Assembly (NCBI GenBank): GCA_035640355.1
Contig: DASQWI010000002.1
Coordinates: forward strand, 1 to 64,000
DNA: 64,000 nucleotides
Direction: 5' to 3'
Source of the DNA: Actinomycetota bacterium
GTDB taxonomy: Bacteria > Actinomycetota > UBA4738 > HRBIN12
Within the stretch, counting starts at the first letter, position 1. Each line of letters starts with the position of its first letter. Shown piece by piece: positions 8,549 through 15,974 of this stretch. A program made the translations under genes and the position numbers. The notes under the pieces are model-generated. The model was not told the origin of the DNA. It searched no databases and saw only the letters and a program-made list of their open reading frames with translations.

Positions 8549-10924
8549 CTACGACGAGCGCAGTTCGGCGCCGAAATCGCGCCCCAGCCGCTGGGCGATC
8601 GCGACTACGACTTCGTTGGCTTCCGCGTCGGTGAGGGTCCGATCCGAGGCCCGAAGGTCGACCGAGAAGGCCAGGCTCTTCTTGCCATCGGGCAGTGGCG
8701 GCCCCGCGTGCACGTCGAACAGGACGACCGAGTCGACGAGGTCGCCGCCCGCTTCGTCGAGCGCCGCATGCAATCGACCGGCTGGCGTCGAAGCGTCGAC
8801 GACGAACGCCATGTCGCGGCGGACCGGCGGGAAGCGTGGCACGTCGCTCACCTGAGGCATGGCCGTCGCGCGGTCGGCGATCGCATCGACGTCGAGCTCA
8901 CCAACGGCGACCCGCCCCGTGAGATCGAACACGGCCGCGACCGACGGGTGCAGCTCGCCGAACACGCCGACCGTCTTCGAGCCGACAACGACGTGCGCGG
9001 ACCTTCCCGGATGGAATGGCGCACCCGCTCGCATACCCGCTGTCCACGTGACCCCGACCGCCGCAAGGAGCTCCTCGACGACGCCTTTCGCGTCGAAGAC
9101 GTCGAACTCGCGTCGCGCGGTGTGCCATGACTCGTCGGCGCTTCCGGTCATCACGAACGCGACGCTCGGCCGTTCGTCCACCGCGCCTGAGACGAGGCGG
9201 AAGCGGGGGCTCACCTCGAAGATCGCGACCTGCCGCACCTGGCGGTACGTGTTCCGCCTGGCAGCCCGAAGCAGTCCCGGGAGGAGCTGCGTTCTCAACA
9301 GCCCGTCATCCGCCTGCAAGGGGTTGGTGATCCGAACGGCGTCTCCGTCTCCGAACAGCCGGAGTTCCTTGTCGGAGAGGAAAGGCATCGGGCGTACCTC
9401 GCGAAGCCCGGCGCTGGCCATCGCGCGGCGGATCCGATCGACGAACGCGTATCGCTCGGGAACGCCGCCCGGCTGCCTGATCGCGGGAAGCGTCGAGCCG
9501 ACGCGGTCGTACCCCTGGACGCGCACGACCTCTTCGATGAGATCGACCTCGCGTTCCAGGTCGAAGCGGTACCCGGGGGCCTCGACGCGGATCGTGTCCT
9601 CATCCGCTCGTTCGTGCGTCATCCCCAGCCGATCGAAGACGGCCTCGGCGTCGGACACGGAAACCTCGTATCCGATGATCGCCGATGAGCGGGACGCCCG
9701 CATCGAGACCCATCGCCGTCTCGGCGCGTCGCCCTCGTCGAGTGCTCCGCGGAGCACCGAGGCGTCGCACCACTCGACCATCAGCCGGCACGCACGGTCC
9801 CCTCCCATCACCACGGCCTCGGGATCGACGCCGCGCTCGAACCGCGTCGACGCCTCCGTCGAGAGCGCAAGGCGGCGTCTCGTCCGCTGGATCCCCTCAC
9901 GCTGGAACGAAGCGGCTTCGAGCAGGACGTCGGTCGTCGATGGCGAGATCTCCGCGAGCTCCCCTCCCATCACGCCTCCGACGCCGACCGGCCGCTCCGC
10001 GTCGCAGATCAACAGGTCGTCGTCGGTGAACGTCCGCTCGACACCGTCGAGGGTGATCATGCGTTCGCCCTGCCTTGCGCGACGGACCACGATGCCCGGT
10101 CCTTTCAGCAGTGACAGGTCGAACGGGTGGAGCGGCTGTCCGATCTCGAGCATGGCGTAGTTCGTCGCGTCGACGGCCGCGGAGATCGGCCGCATCCCGG
10201 ACGCGGTGAGTCGCGCCTGCGCGGCGATCGGCGCGGTGACGTGCCGGACGTCGCGCAGGATCCGCGCCCGATACCGCGGGCACCGGTCGAGGTCCTGGAT
10301 GTCGATGGTCGCCACGCCCTCGACGGTTTCGTCGGCCTCGTCGACGCGGGCGTTCGGCGCGACGAGCGGCGTACCCGTCGCCGCCGCGACCTCCCTGGCG
10401 ACCCCGATGACCGAGAGAAGGTCCCCCCGATTCGGCGTGACCTCCACGTCGAGGACCTCACCGGAGAGGCCGAACGTCGCTGCGACGTCCGCTCCCGGCT
10501 CGAGGTCCGCCGGCAGGATCAGGATTCCATCGTGTGAAGGCGAGATGGCAAGCTCGTCCGGCGCGCACAGCATTCCGTTCGACACGACGCCACGGATCTC
10601 TCGCGCCCCCAGCGGCTGAGGCAACGACGGCACCCGCGACCCCGGCGGCGCGAGCGGCACCAGATCGCCCGGCTGCATGTTCCGGACGCCCACGACGACC
10701 TCGAGCTCTCCGGAGCCTGTCTGCACGCGCGCCATGCAGAGCGTGTTGCTGTTGGGGTGATCCCGCACCTCGACGACGCGGGCGACAACCACGCCGGAGA
10801 GCCCACGCCAGGGCCGGTCGATCGATTCGACCTCGGCGCCCTTGCTGGTGAGGAGCTCCGCGAGCTCCTCGGCGTCGAGCTCCGTCGGACACAGATCGCG
10901 CAGCCACGGGACGAAGATCTTCAC
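8549..10924 (-). CDS. pheT: Phenylalanyl-tRNA synthetase beta subunit
   Basis: Beta chain, 791 aa, of the heterotetrameric PheRS. Domains in order: N-terminal start MKIFVPWLRDL; an EMAP-II-like tRNA-binding domain (about 40-150); the B3/4 editing domain that hydrolyses Tyr-tRNA-Phe; B5; a catalytic-like core; and a C-terminal ferredoxin-fold anticodon-binding domain (last about 95 residues). I chose GTG at 10924 because it overlaps the pheS stop in GTGA and matches the family N-terminus. A longer open frame upstream only shadows pheS. The length is normal for the family. Confidence 0.96.
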   Translation of the reverse strand: MKIFVPWLRDLCPTELDAEELAELLTSKGAEVESIDRPWRGLSGVVVARVVEVRDHPNSNTLCMARVQTGSGELEVVVGVRNMQPGDLVPLAPPGSRVPSLPQPLGAREIRGVVSNGMLCAPDELAISPSHDGILILPADLEPGADVAATFGLSGEVLDVEVTPNRGDLLSVIGVAREVAAATGTPLVAPNARVDEADETVEGVATIDIQDLDRCPRYRARILRDVRHVTAPIAAQARLTASGMRPISAAVDATNYAMLEIGQPLHPFDLSLLKGPGIVVRRARQGERMITLDGVERTFTDDDLLICDAERPVGVGGVMGGELAEISPSTTDVLLEAASFQREGIQRTRRRLALSTEASTRFERGVDPEAVVMGGDRACRLMVEWCDASVLRGALDEGDAPRRRWVSMRASRSSAIIGYEVSVSDAEAVFDRLGMTHERADEDTIRVEAPGYRFDLEREVDLIEEVVRVQGYDRVGSTLPAIRQPGGVPERYAFVDRIRRAMASAGLREVRPMPFLSDKELRLFGDGDAVRITNPLQADDGLLRTQLLPGLLRAARRNTYRQVRQVAIFEVSPRFRLVSGAVDERPSVAFVMTGSADESWHTARREFDVFDAKGVVEELLAAVGVTWTAGMRAGAPFHPGRSAHVVVGSKTVGVFGELHPSVAAVFDLTGRVAVGELDVDAIADRATAMPQVSDVPRFPPVRRDMAFVVDASTPAGRLHAALDEAGGDLVDSVVLFDVHAGPPLPDGKKSLAFSVDLRASDRTLTDAEANEVVVAIAQRLGRDFGAELRSS

Positions 10925-11967
10925 GCTGCGCCCTCGAACTGCTGGAGGAACCGGACGTCGCCCTCGGTGAACAGACGCAGGTCGTTCACGCCGTATAGGA
11001 GCATCGCCACGCGCTCGATCCCGATCCCGAACGCGAATCCCGTGTACCGCTCCGAGTCGTAGCCACCGTTCTCCAGGACCTTCGGATGCACCATGCCGGC
11101 GCCGAGGAGCTCGAGCCATCCGTTGCCGCAGACCGAGCACCCCGTACCTCCACACACGAAGCAGGACACCGCGAGATCGCATCCGGGCTCGACGAACGGG
11201 AAGTAGTCGGGCTTCATCCGGACGCGCACGTCCGATCCGAACATCTCCTTCGCAAATGCGTGGAGCGTCCCCTTCAGATCCGCGAAGGTGATGCCTTCGT
11301 CGACGGCAAGCCCCTCCAACTGATGGAACACCGAGCTGTGCGTCGCATCGTGCGCCTCGCGCCGGTACACGCGCCCGGGGGCCACGATGTACACCGGGGG
11401 CTCCTGCGATTGCATCGTTCGGATCTGCACCGCGCTCGTCTCGGTCCGCAGCAGCAGCGCATCGACGTCGACGTACAGCGAATCCTTCAACGTACGGGCG
11501 GGGTGATCGGCGGGGATGTTGAGGGCTTCGAAGTTGTGCCATTCGTCCTCGACCTCGGGCCCCTCCGCGACGCGGTAGCCCATCCGAGTGAAGACCTGGA
11601 CCATTCGCTGCTCGACCAGCGTGAGTGGATGGAGCGATCCGGGGCGGGGTCGTCTGCCGGGAAGCGTCACGTCGACGGCATCGGCGTCGAGGATCGCTGA
11701 GCCGGAAGCCAGCTCGAGCTCGGTTCGACGCCCGTCGTATGCGCTCCGGAGGTCGGCGAACACCTCGTTGACGCGCTTGCCGAGTTCGCCGCGCTCGTCG
11801 CGCGACACCGATCCAATTGACCTCTGAACGTCTGAGAGCCGACTCTTTCGCCCGAGAAACGAGGTCTTCGCCGCTTCGAGCTCGTCGATCGAGCCCGCCG
11901 CGGCGAACGAGCGGAGGCCGCGCTCGAGCTCGGCGTCGGCGATCGAACGTGCCTCGTTCGGGTCCAT
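10921..11967 (-). CDS. pheS: Phenylalanyl-tRNA synthetase alpha subunit
   Basis: Catalytic alpha chain, 348 aa, class II synthetase. An N-terminal coiled coil (about 1-90) binds tRNA. The class II core has HPLT at the start of the domain, motif 2 around RTMQSQEPP and FHQLEGLAVD, and motif 3 near the C-terminus (GFAFGIGIERVAML). It forms an alpha2-beta2 enzyme with PheT, to which it is coupled by a 4-nt overlap. It starts with ATG at 11967, 12 bp after the SpoU/kinase fusion gene, so pheST belongs to the infC ribosomal operon. Confidence 0.96.
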   Translation of the reverse strand: MDPNEARSIADAELERGLRSFAAAGSIDELEAAKTSFLGRKSRLSDVQRSIGSVSRDERGELGKRVNEVFADLRSAYDGRRTELELASGSAILDADAVDVTLPGRRPRPGSLHPLTLVEQRMVQVFTRMGYRVAEGPEVEDEWHNFEALNIPADHPARTLKDSLYVDVDALLLRTETSAVQIRTMQSQEPPVYIVAPGRVYRREAHDATHSSVFHQLEGLAVDEGITFADLKGTLHAFAKEMFGSDVRVRMKPDYFPFVEPGCDLAVSCFVCGGTGCSVCGNGWLELLGAGMVHPKVLENGGYDSERYTGFAFGIGIERVAMLLYGVNDLRLFTEGDVRFLQQFEGAA

Positions 11968-11979
11968 GGTCCGGCGAGT

Positions 11980-13434
11980 CTAGCCGTCGCTTCGGTCCGA
12001 GAACCCCTGTATCGCGACCGGCACGTCGAGGATGAACGACAGACGATCGTCCACCCGGACCTCCGCGGTTCCTCCTTGCGCCTCGGCGATGCCGAGCGCG
12101 ACGAACAACCCGATCTTGCTCCCGGTGCCGGCGCCCGGCGCCCGCGGCCGAAAGAGCCGCTCCGCCTCGTCCTGCCGGAGGTCGGTCCCTCCCCGCGACA
12201 CGGTGAGGACGAGCCGGCCGTCACGCTTGGCGGCCTCGACGAACACGGGACCGTCGTTGGTCCACCACACGACCGACTCGATGAACGCCTCGAGCACCAG
12301 CCGCAGCCGATCGCCGTCGACGAATGCCTCAACCTCGCCGTGCTTCCACTCGATCGGTGGGTGCTCCGGGTCACGCCCGAGCGACTCCGCGACCTGCTGC
12401 ACGAGCCGGCCCAGGTCCGTTCGCTCCGGATACAGCTCGAGCGAACCGGCCGCCAGGCGCGCGGCGTCGACGAGCTGGCGGAGGATCGCGTTCAGCCGGT
12501 CGGTGTCGTAGACGATCCCCGTCAGCATCAATGTGCGGTCCTCTTCGGTCATTTGATCCCATCGCGTCGCGAGCGCGTGACCGAACCCCTTCATCGCGGT
12601 GAGCGGCGAGCGGATGTCGTGCGCGGCGGCCGCGACGATCGTCTCCAGGACGGCGCGACGACCCTCTCGCAGGTGTCTCGCCCACTCGAACAGGCAGATC
12701 GTCGCCGCGGCGGCCAGATTCAGCGACTCGGCGCGTCCGGCGATCGGAACGCGAACGGTCGCGTCCGCGAGCTCGGCGATCTCCATCGGGAGTCCCCACG
12801 CCTCGTTCCCGAACACGAACGCCACTGGATCGGTCAGGTCGAGCTCGTACAGGTCGGTGTCCCCGGACGCGTCCATGGCCAGGACCCGCATGCCGCGATC
12901 GCGCAGAAGTGCGATCGCGGCATCCGTCTCAACGCCTCGAACGATCGGCAGGTGGAACAGCGACCCCGCGGTCGCCCGCACCGTCTTGGGGTTGTACACA
13001 TCGACGGATTCCGACGTGAACACGATGCCCCCTGCGCCGGCTGCGTCGGCGGAGCGCACCACGGTCCCCGCGTTGCCGGGATCTCGGACAGCGTGCAGCA
13101 CGGCGACGCACCGTTCCGGCTCGCCGATCGACGCGAGCTCGAGATCCACGAACGGCGCGATGCCGACGAGCGCCTGGGGTGTCACCGTCGACGTCAGGCG
13201 CTCCACGATCGTCTCACTCACGTGCACGAGCTCGACGCCGGACCGATGAGCGCGTTCGACGAGCGGGTGGTCGGGGTCGGAGTGGTACAGCCTGATGATG
13301 CCGGGTCGGTTCGAGAGCGCCTCGCCGATGGCCTGCGCGCCCTCGACCAGGAAGCACCGTTCGCGTTCGCGGAAGGCCCGCTTCTTCAGGCGGAGCGCGG
13401 CGGCGACCCGCTCGTTTCGGATCGAGGTGATCAC
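11980..13434 (-). CDS. SpoU/TrmH-type rRNA methyltransferase fused to degenerate histidine-kinase module
   Basis: 484-aa protein with two parts. Residues 1-255 form a SPOUT 2'-O-methyltransferase of the TsnR/RlmB type: an N-terminal substrate-binding domain, motif 1 RDPGNAGTVVRSADAAG (117-133), motif 2 FVFGNEAWGL (207-216) and motif 3 around SLNLAAAATICLFEWAR. Residues 262-470 look like HisKA plus HATPase_c: an H-box HDIRSPLTAMKGFG with His272, then a G2-like GTGSKIGL (436-443). The N-box position reads FIESVV, with Ser for the Mg-binding Asn. The G1 box reads SRGG, with Arg for the adenine-binding Asp. ATP binding is therefore doubtful. The start is GTG at 13434 with a GGGGAA site upstream. 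The operon context is rplT-this gene-pheS. From memory, Streptomyces has separate SpoU and sensor-kinase genes at this locus. Confidence 0.85.
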   Translation of the reverse strand: MITSIRNERVAAALRLKKRAFRERERCFLVEGAQAIGEALSNRPGIIRLYHSDPDHPLVERAHRSGVELVHVSETIVERLTSTVTPQALVGIAPFVDLELASIGEPERCVAVLHAVRDPGNAGTVVRSADAAGAGGIVFTSESVDVYNPKTVRATAGSLFHLPIVRGVETDAAIALLRDRGMRVLAMDASGDTDLYELDLTDPVAFVFGNEAWGLPMEIAELADATVRVPIAGRAESLNLAAAATICLFEWARHLREGRRAVLETIVAAAAHDIRSPLTAMKGFGHALATRWDQMTEEDRTLMLTGIVYDTDRLNAILRQLVDAARLAAGSLELYPERTDLGRLVQQVAESLGRDPEHPPIEWKHGEVEAFVDGDRLRLVLEAFIESVVWWTNDGPVFVEAAKRDGRLVLTVSRGGTDLRQDEAERLFRPRAPGAGTGSKIGLFVALGIAEAQGGTAEVRVDDRLSFILDVPVAIQGFSDRSDG

Positions 13435-13531
13435 GCGTTCCCCAGGGCCGAACCGCTGTCGACGGGGAATCCTAACGGGCCGCCCGCGCGCGACCGGCAG
13501 CGGTCGCCACGTTCCCGGGACTCGGTCGAGC

Positions 13532-13891
13532 TCAGGCGGCGAGCGCGTCCCTAGCCGTCTGAACGAGCTGCGCAAACGCCGCCGGGTCGTGGACGGCGAG
13601 GTCGGCGAGCGCCTTGCGATCCAGCTCGACACCGGCGCGCTGCAGCCCGTGGATCAGCTGCGAGTACGAGAGCCCGTTCTGGCGCGCGCCCGCACCGATC
13701 CGGGCGATCCATAGCCTGCGGAATTGGCCCTTGCGGTCACGGCGGTCGCGATACGCGTACTGCCCGGAATGCAGCAGCTGCTCCTTGGCCATCCGGTACC
13801 GCCGCGAACGGGAGCCGAAGTAGCCCTTGGCCTTGCGAAGCACCTCGCGGCGCTTCTTCTTGGCGTGGACCGAACGCTTGACGCGTGCCAT
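13532..13891 (-). CDS. rplT: 50S ribosomal protein L20
   Basis: Ribosomal protein L20, 119 aa, an early-binding 23S rRNA assembly protein. The start [18 protein letters not shown] and the segment [30 protein letters not shown] are typical. It lies 7 bp after rpmI, in the canonical infC-rpmI-rplT order. In Firmicutes and Proteobacteria L20 represses this operon post-transcriptionally; whether it does so here is unknown. A gap of about 97 bp separates it from the downstream SpoU fusion gene. Confidence 0.98.
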   Translation of the reverse strand: MARVKRSVHAKKKRREVLRKAKGYFGSRSRRYRMAKEQLLHSGQYAYRDRRDRKGQFRRLWIARIGAGARQNGLSYSQLIHGLQRAGVELDRKALADLAVHDPAAFAQLVQTARDALAA

Positions 13892-13898
13892 CCGTCCC

Positions 13899-14087
13899 CT
13901 ACTTCCCGAGCAGCCGGCGGATGTTCGTGCGCTCTGCCGTCACCGAGGCCATCCCCTCGACGCGGCGTCGCCGGTTGCTTCGCTTCTTCGTCAGCATGTG
14001 GTTGCCGGTCGCCTTGCGGTGAAGGATCTTGCCCGTCCGCGTGATGCGGAACCGCTTGGCAGCAGCCCGATGCGTCTTCTGTTTCAT
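13899..14087 (-). CDS. rpmI: 50S ribosomal protein L35
   Basis: Small basic ribosomal protein, 62 aa. The sequence [19 protein letters not shown] followed by [14 protein letters not shown] is typical of L35. It lies between infC (16 bp upstream) and rplT (7 bp downstream), the order conserved in nearly all bacteria. Confidence 0.97.
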   Translation of the reverse strand: MKQKTHRAAAKRFRITRTGKILHRKATGNHMLTKKRSNRRRRVEGMASVTAERTNIRRLLGK

Positions 14088-14103
14088 GTTCGTTCCCTCT
14101 GGA

Positions 14104-14670
14104 TCATTCGACGGGCGCCGGTGCGGCCGCGGGTCTCGCGGCGCTTCGTTGCTCGGCGTGCTTCTTCGTCGGCGCGATCACCATCACCATGTTGCGTCCG
14201 TCCTGCTTCGGTGTTGCCTCCACCGTGGCCATGTCGCCCAGGTCGCCGACCAACCTGTCCAGGATCCGTCGGCCGAGCTCCGTGTGGGCCATCTCTCGCC
14301 CGCGGAACATGATCGTCACCTTGACCCGCGCGCCCGCGTTCAGGAACCGGACGACGTGACCCTTCTTAGTCTCGTAGTCGTGTGGGTCGATCTTCGGCCG
14401 GAACTTGATCTCCTTGACCTCGACCCTGGCCTGCTTCTTGCGCGCCTCCTTGAGGCGGATGTCGCGCTCGTACTTGAACTTGCCGTAATCCATGATCCTC
14501 GCGACGGGCGGGTTCGCCTGCGGCGCGACCTCGACGAGGTCGAGATCGAGCTCCTGGGCCTGCCGCAGCGCCTCCTGCGTGGAGACGATGCCGATCTGGG
14601 CTCCGTCCGGACCCACCAGACGCACCTGCGCCGATCGGATCCGGTCGTTTATCCGTGGATCAGCCGAGAC
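14104..14670 (-). CDS. infC: Translation initiation factor IF-3 (non-canonical start)
   Basis: IF-3 binds the 30S subunit and rejects non-initiator tRNA and non-standard start codons. The protein has the N-domain RINDRIRSAQVRLVGPDG, the MDYGKFKYE linker region and the C-domain IMFRGREM and KQDGRNMVMV. The conserved N-terminus begins before the first ATG/GTG/TTG in frame (GTG at 14625), and an in-frame TGA lies at 14679-14677. The codon aligned with the AUC start of homologues (I-S-T-E-P-R-I-N) is GTC at 14670, giving V-S-A-D-P-R-I-N. It lies 9 nt after a GGGAGG site (14685-14680). An ATA at 14652 is the alternative. Third-position start variants are known for infC (AUU, AUC) and allow IF-3 autoregulation; GUC would be new. 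The exact start is uncertain. Confidence 0.93.
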   Translation of the reverse strand, partial: VSADPRINDRIRSAQVRLVGPDGAQIGIVSTQEALRQAQELDLDLVEVAPQANPPVARIMDYGKFKYERDIRLKEARKKQARVEVKEIKFRPKIDPHDYETKKGHVVRFLNAGARVKVTIMFRGREMAHTELGRRILDRLVGDLGDMATVEATPKQDGRNMVMVIAPTKKHAEQRSAARPAAAPAPVE

Positions 14671-14711
14671 CCCGCATCACCTCCCGTCCGATGAAAAGGC
14701 ACCGGGCGCAT
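14649..14711 (-). CDS. Putative 20-codon leader ORF of the infC operon
   Basis: A short ORF (ATG at 14711, TAA at 14651-14649) has a strong GGAGG site (14723-14719) with 7-nt spacing. Its ATG lies in the loop of the attenuator hairpin. It runs through the U-tract and the infC Shine-Dalgarno, and its stop overlaps a possible infC ATA codon in an ATAA sequence. It may be a regulatory leader peptide whose translation opens the hairpin. There is no homology support; the evidence is position and ribosome-binding site only. Confidence 0.35.
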   Translation of the reverse strand: MRPVPFHRTGGDAGSRLIHG

Positions 14712-14720
14712 CCCGGTGCC
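14694..14720 (-). terminator. Attenuator hairpin in the infC leader
   Basis: On the minus strand GGCACCGGG pairs perfectly with CCCGGTGCC around an ATGCG loop (14720-14698) and is followed by TTTT (14697-14694). It is an intrinsic-terminator-like element inside the leader, about 30 nt before the infC start, so premature termination (attenuation) is likely. infC-rpmI-rplT operons are attenuated in other phyla through L20; the trigger here is unknown. Confidence 0.7.
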
Positions 14721-14751
14721 TCCGGTGGAACACGGCGAACCGCTGCGGAAA

Positions 14752-14781
14752 AGTATAGGTGCGGGTCCGTGGGGGTGTCGA
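14752..14781 (-). promoter_or_regulatory. Promoter of the infC-rpmI-rplT operon
   Basis: Minus-strand -35 TCGACA (14781-14776) and -10 TATACT (14757-14752) with 18-bp spacing. Predicted transcripts start near 14745 and enter the attenuator hairpin within about 25 nt. The promoter lies in the 138-bp gap between cspA and infC. Confidence 0.65.
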
Positions 14782-14808
14782 GGTTCGGAGCCGCCGCGCG
14801 TACCGAAT

Positions 14809-15012
14809 CTAGACGGGCCGAACGTTGGCGGCCTGCTTGCCCTTGGGGCCGTCGACGACGTCGAACTCGACCGCCTGACCCTCGGTGAGCGAGCGGTATC
14901 CCTCGCCCTGGATCGCGGAGAAGTGAACGAACACGTCGTCCTGACCTTCACGCGAGATGAAGCCGAAGCCCTTCTCGTTGCTGAACCACTTGACGGTGCC
15001 CTGCTCTGCCAA
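14809..15012 (-). CDS. cspA: Cold shock protein, CspA family
   Basis: Single OB-fold RNA chaperone, 67 aa, with the RNP1-type motif KGFGFI and RNP2-type VFVHFSAI. It binds single-stranded RNA or DNA and melts mRNA structure. I chose TTG at 15012 because AGGAGG lies 6 nt upstream and the protein then begins [10 protein letters not shown], as in the family. Further upstream the frame is not Csp-like. It is monocistronic, with its own promoter at 15072-15100 and an untranslated leader of about 50 nt, much shorter than the long cold-responsive leader of E. coli cspA. Confidence 0.95.
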   Translation of the reverse strand: MAEQGTVKWFSNEKGFGFISREGQDDVFVHFSAIQGEGYRSLTEGQAVEFDVVDGPKGKQAANVRPV

Positions 15013-15071
15013 CCGATGCCTCCTGTTGCGTGCCTCGCGTCGCGCGCTGCCCGAGCGCGTCGGCGGCGCGG

Positions 15072-15100
15072 AGCCTAGCACGGCCTTTCCACGCGCTCAA
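15072..15100 (-). promoter_or_regulatory. Promoter of cspA
   Basis: Minus-strand -35 TTGAGC (15100-15095), 17-bp spacer and -10 TAGGCT (15077-15072), preceded by TGC as in an extended -10. The -10 is identical to that of the rRNA promoter. Confidence 0.7.
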
Positions 15101-15150
15101 TCCGTTCAGCGGCCAGAGGAACGGAGGAATTCACGGCTCACCCGACGCCA

Positions 15151-15501
15151 TCACCAGTCCGGTTGGAGGGAGCGTCCGTAGTCATCCTCGAGGCGGAGCG
15201 TGTCGTCCTCGGTCGTGTACCCGTACGCGATCTCGAGCACGCGCCCACGAGCGTCACCATGGTTGGTGATGCGGTGCGTCGTCTCGGCGGAGACCATGAA
15301 CTCCTCGCCGGGCGTCGCCTCGACGACCTTATTTCCGATCTGAACGGTCAATCCCGGGTCGAGCACGATCCACATCTCGTCGCGCATCTGATGGTAGTGA
15401 ACGCTCGTCTCTTGTCCGGACTCGACCGTGATCACACGCACGGAGCTCGGCTGGTTGAGCGCGTAGGTGACGACCTTGCCCCACGGCTTGTCGACGATCA
15501 T
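15151..15501 (-). CDS. Cupin, phosphomannose-isomerase type II-like
   Basis: Single-domain cupin, 116 aa, resembling the C-terminal cupin of type II mannose-6-phosphate isomerases: KPWG start, HYHQMRDEMWIVLDPG (cupin motif 1 with metal ligands), THRITN (motif 2), and a late EDDTLRLEDDYGR. The ATG at 15501 overlaps the ribH stop in ATGA, so it is the last, translationally coupled gene of the riboflavin operon. The guanylyltransferase domain of bifunctional enzymes is absent. Isomerase activity is possible but its role beside riboflavin genes is unclear; it could equally be a metal-dependent sugar-binding or isomerising cupin of other specificity. Confidence 0.75.
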   Translation of the reverse strand: MIVDKPWGKVVTYALNQPSSVRVITVESGQETSVHYHQMRDEMWIVLDPGLTVQIGNKVVEATPGEEFMVSAETTHRITNHGDARGRVLEIAYGYTTEDDTLRLEDDYGRSLQPDW

Positions 15502-15974
15502 CCGTCCGCTTCCTTCGGGAACTGCTCCAGCACGGATGCCGTCTCCATGGCCGCCATCGCCGCGTCCCAGCCTTTGTTCCCGTGCTTTCCGCCCGAGCGG
15601 TCCATCGCCTGCTCGAACGTATCGGTCGTCAGGACGCCGAAGATGACCGGCACCCCGGTCTCGTCGGCGGCGGCTCGGATGCCGTTTGCCGCCTGCCCGG
15701 CGACGTGCTCGAAATGCGCAGTCTCGCCGCGGATCACGGCGCCGAGACAGATCACGGCGTCGTACCCGGACGCCGCCGCACGCCGAGCCGCAATCGGCAG
15801 CTCGAAGGCGCCGGGAACCCACGCGACGACCAGGTCATCTTCGTCGACGCCGTGCGCGCGGAGACATTCGGTCGCGCCGGAGAGCAGCTTGCCGGTGACG
15901 ATCTCGTTGAACCTGGAGACGACGAGCGCGAACCGCCGACCACGGGCCAGGAACTCGCCGCGGATCTCCCTCAC
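15498..15974 (-). CDS. ribH: 6,7-dimethyl-8-ribityllumazine synthase
   Basis: Lumazine synthase, 158 aa; condenses 5-amino-6-ribitylaminouracil with dihydroxybutanone phosphate, the penultimate riboflavin step. Family features: SRFNEIVTGKLL near the N-terminus, VPGAFELPIAA, GAVIRGETAHFEHV with the catalytic His, and PVIFGVLTTD. The GTG at 15974 overlaps the ribBA stop in GTGA. It usually forms icosahedral or pentameric shells. Confidence 0.97.
   Translation of the reverse strand: MREIRGEFLARGRRFALVVSRFNEIVTGKLLSGATECLRAHGVDEDDLVVAWVPGAFELPIAARRAAASGYDAVICLGAVIRGETAHFEHVAGQAANGIRAAADETGVPVIFGVLTTDTFEQAMDRSGGKHGNKGWDAAMAAMETASVLEQFPKEADG

Noticed and set aside
10925-11542. Long upstream extension of pheT
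   Set aside because: It shadows pheS; the GTG at 10924 matches the family N-terminus and overlaps the pheS stop.
12076-13554. A 492-codon open frame on the plus strand
   Set aside because: It is antisense to the SpoU/kinase fusion gene and rich in Arg, Asp and Pro, as expected for shadow frames in high-GC DNA.
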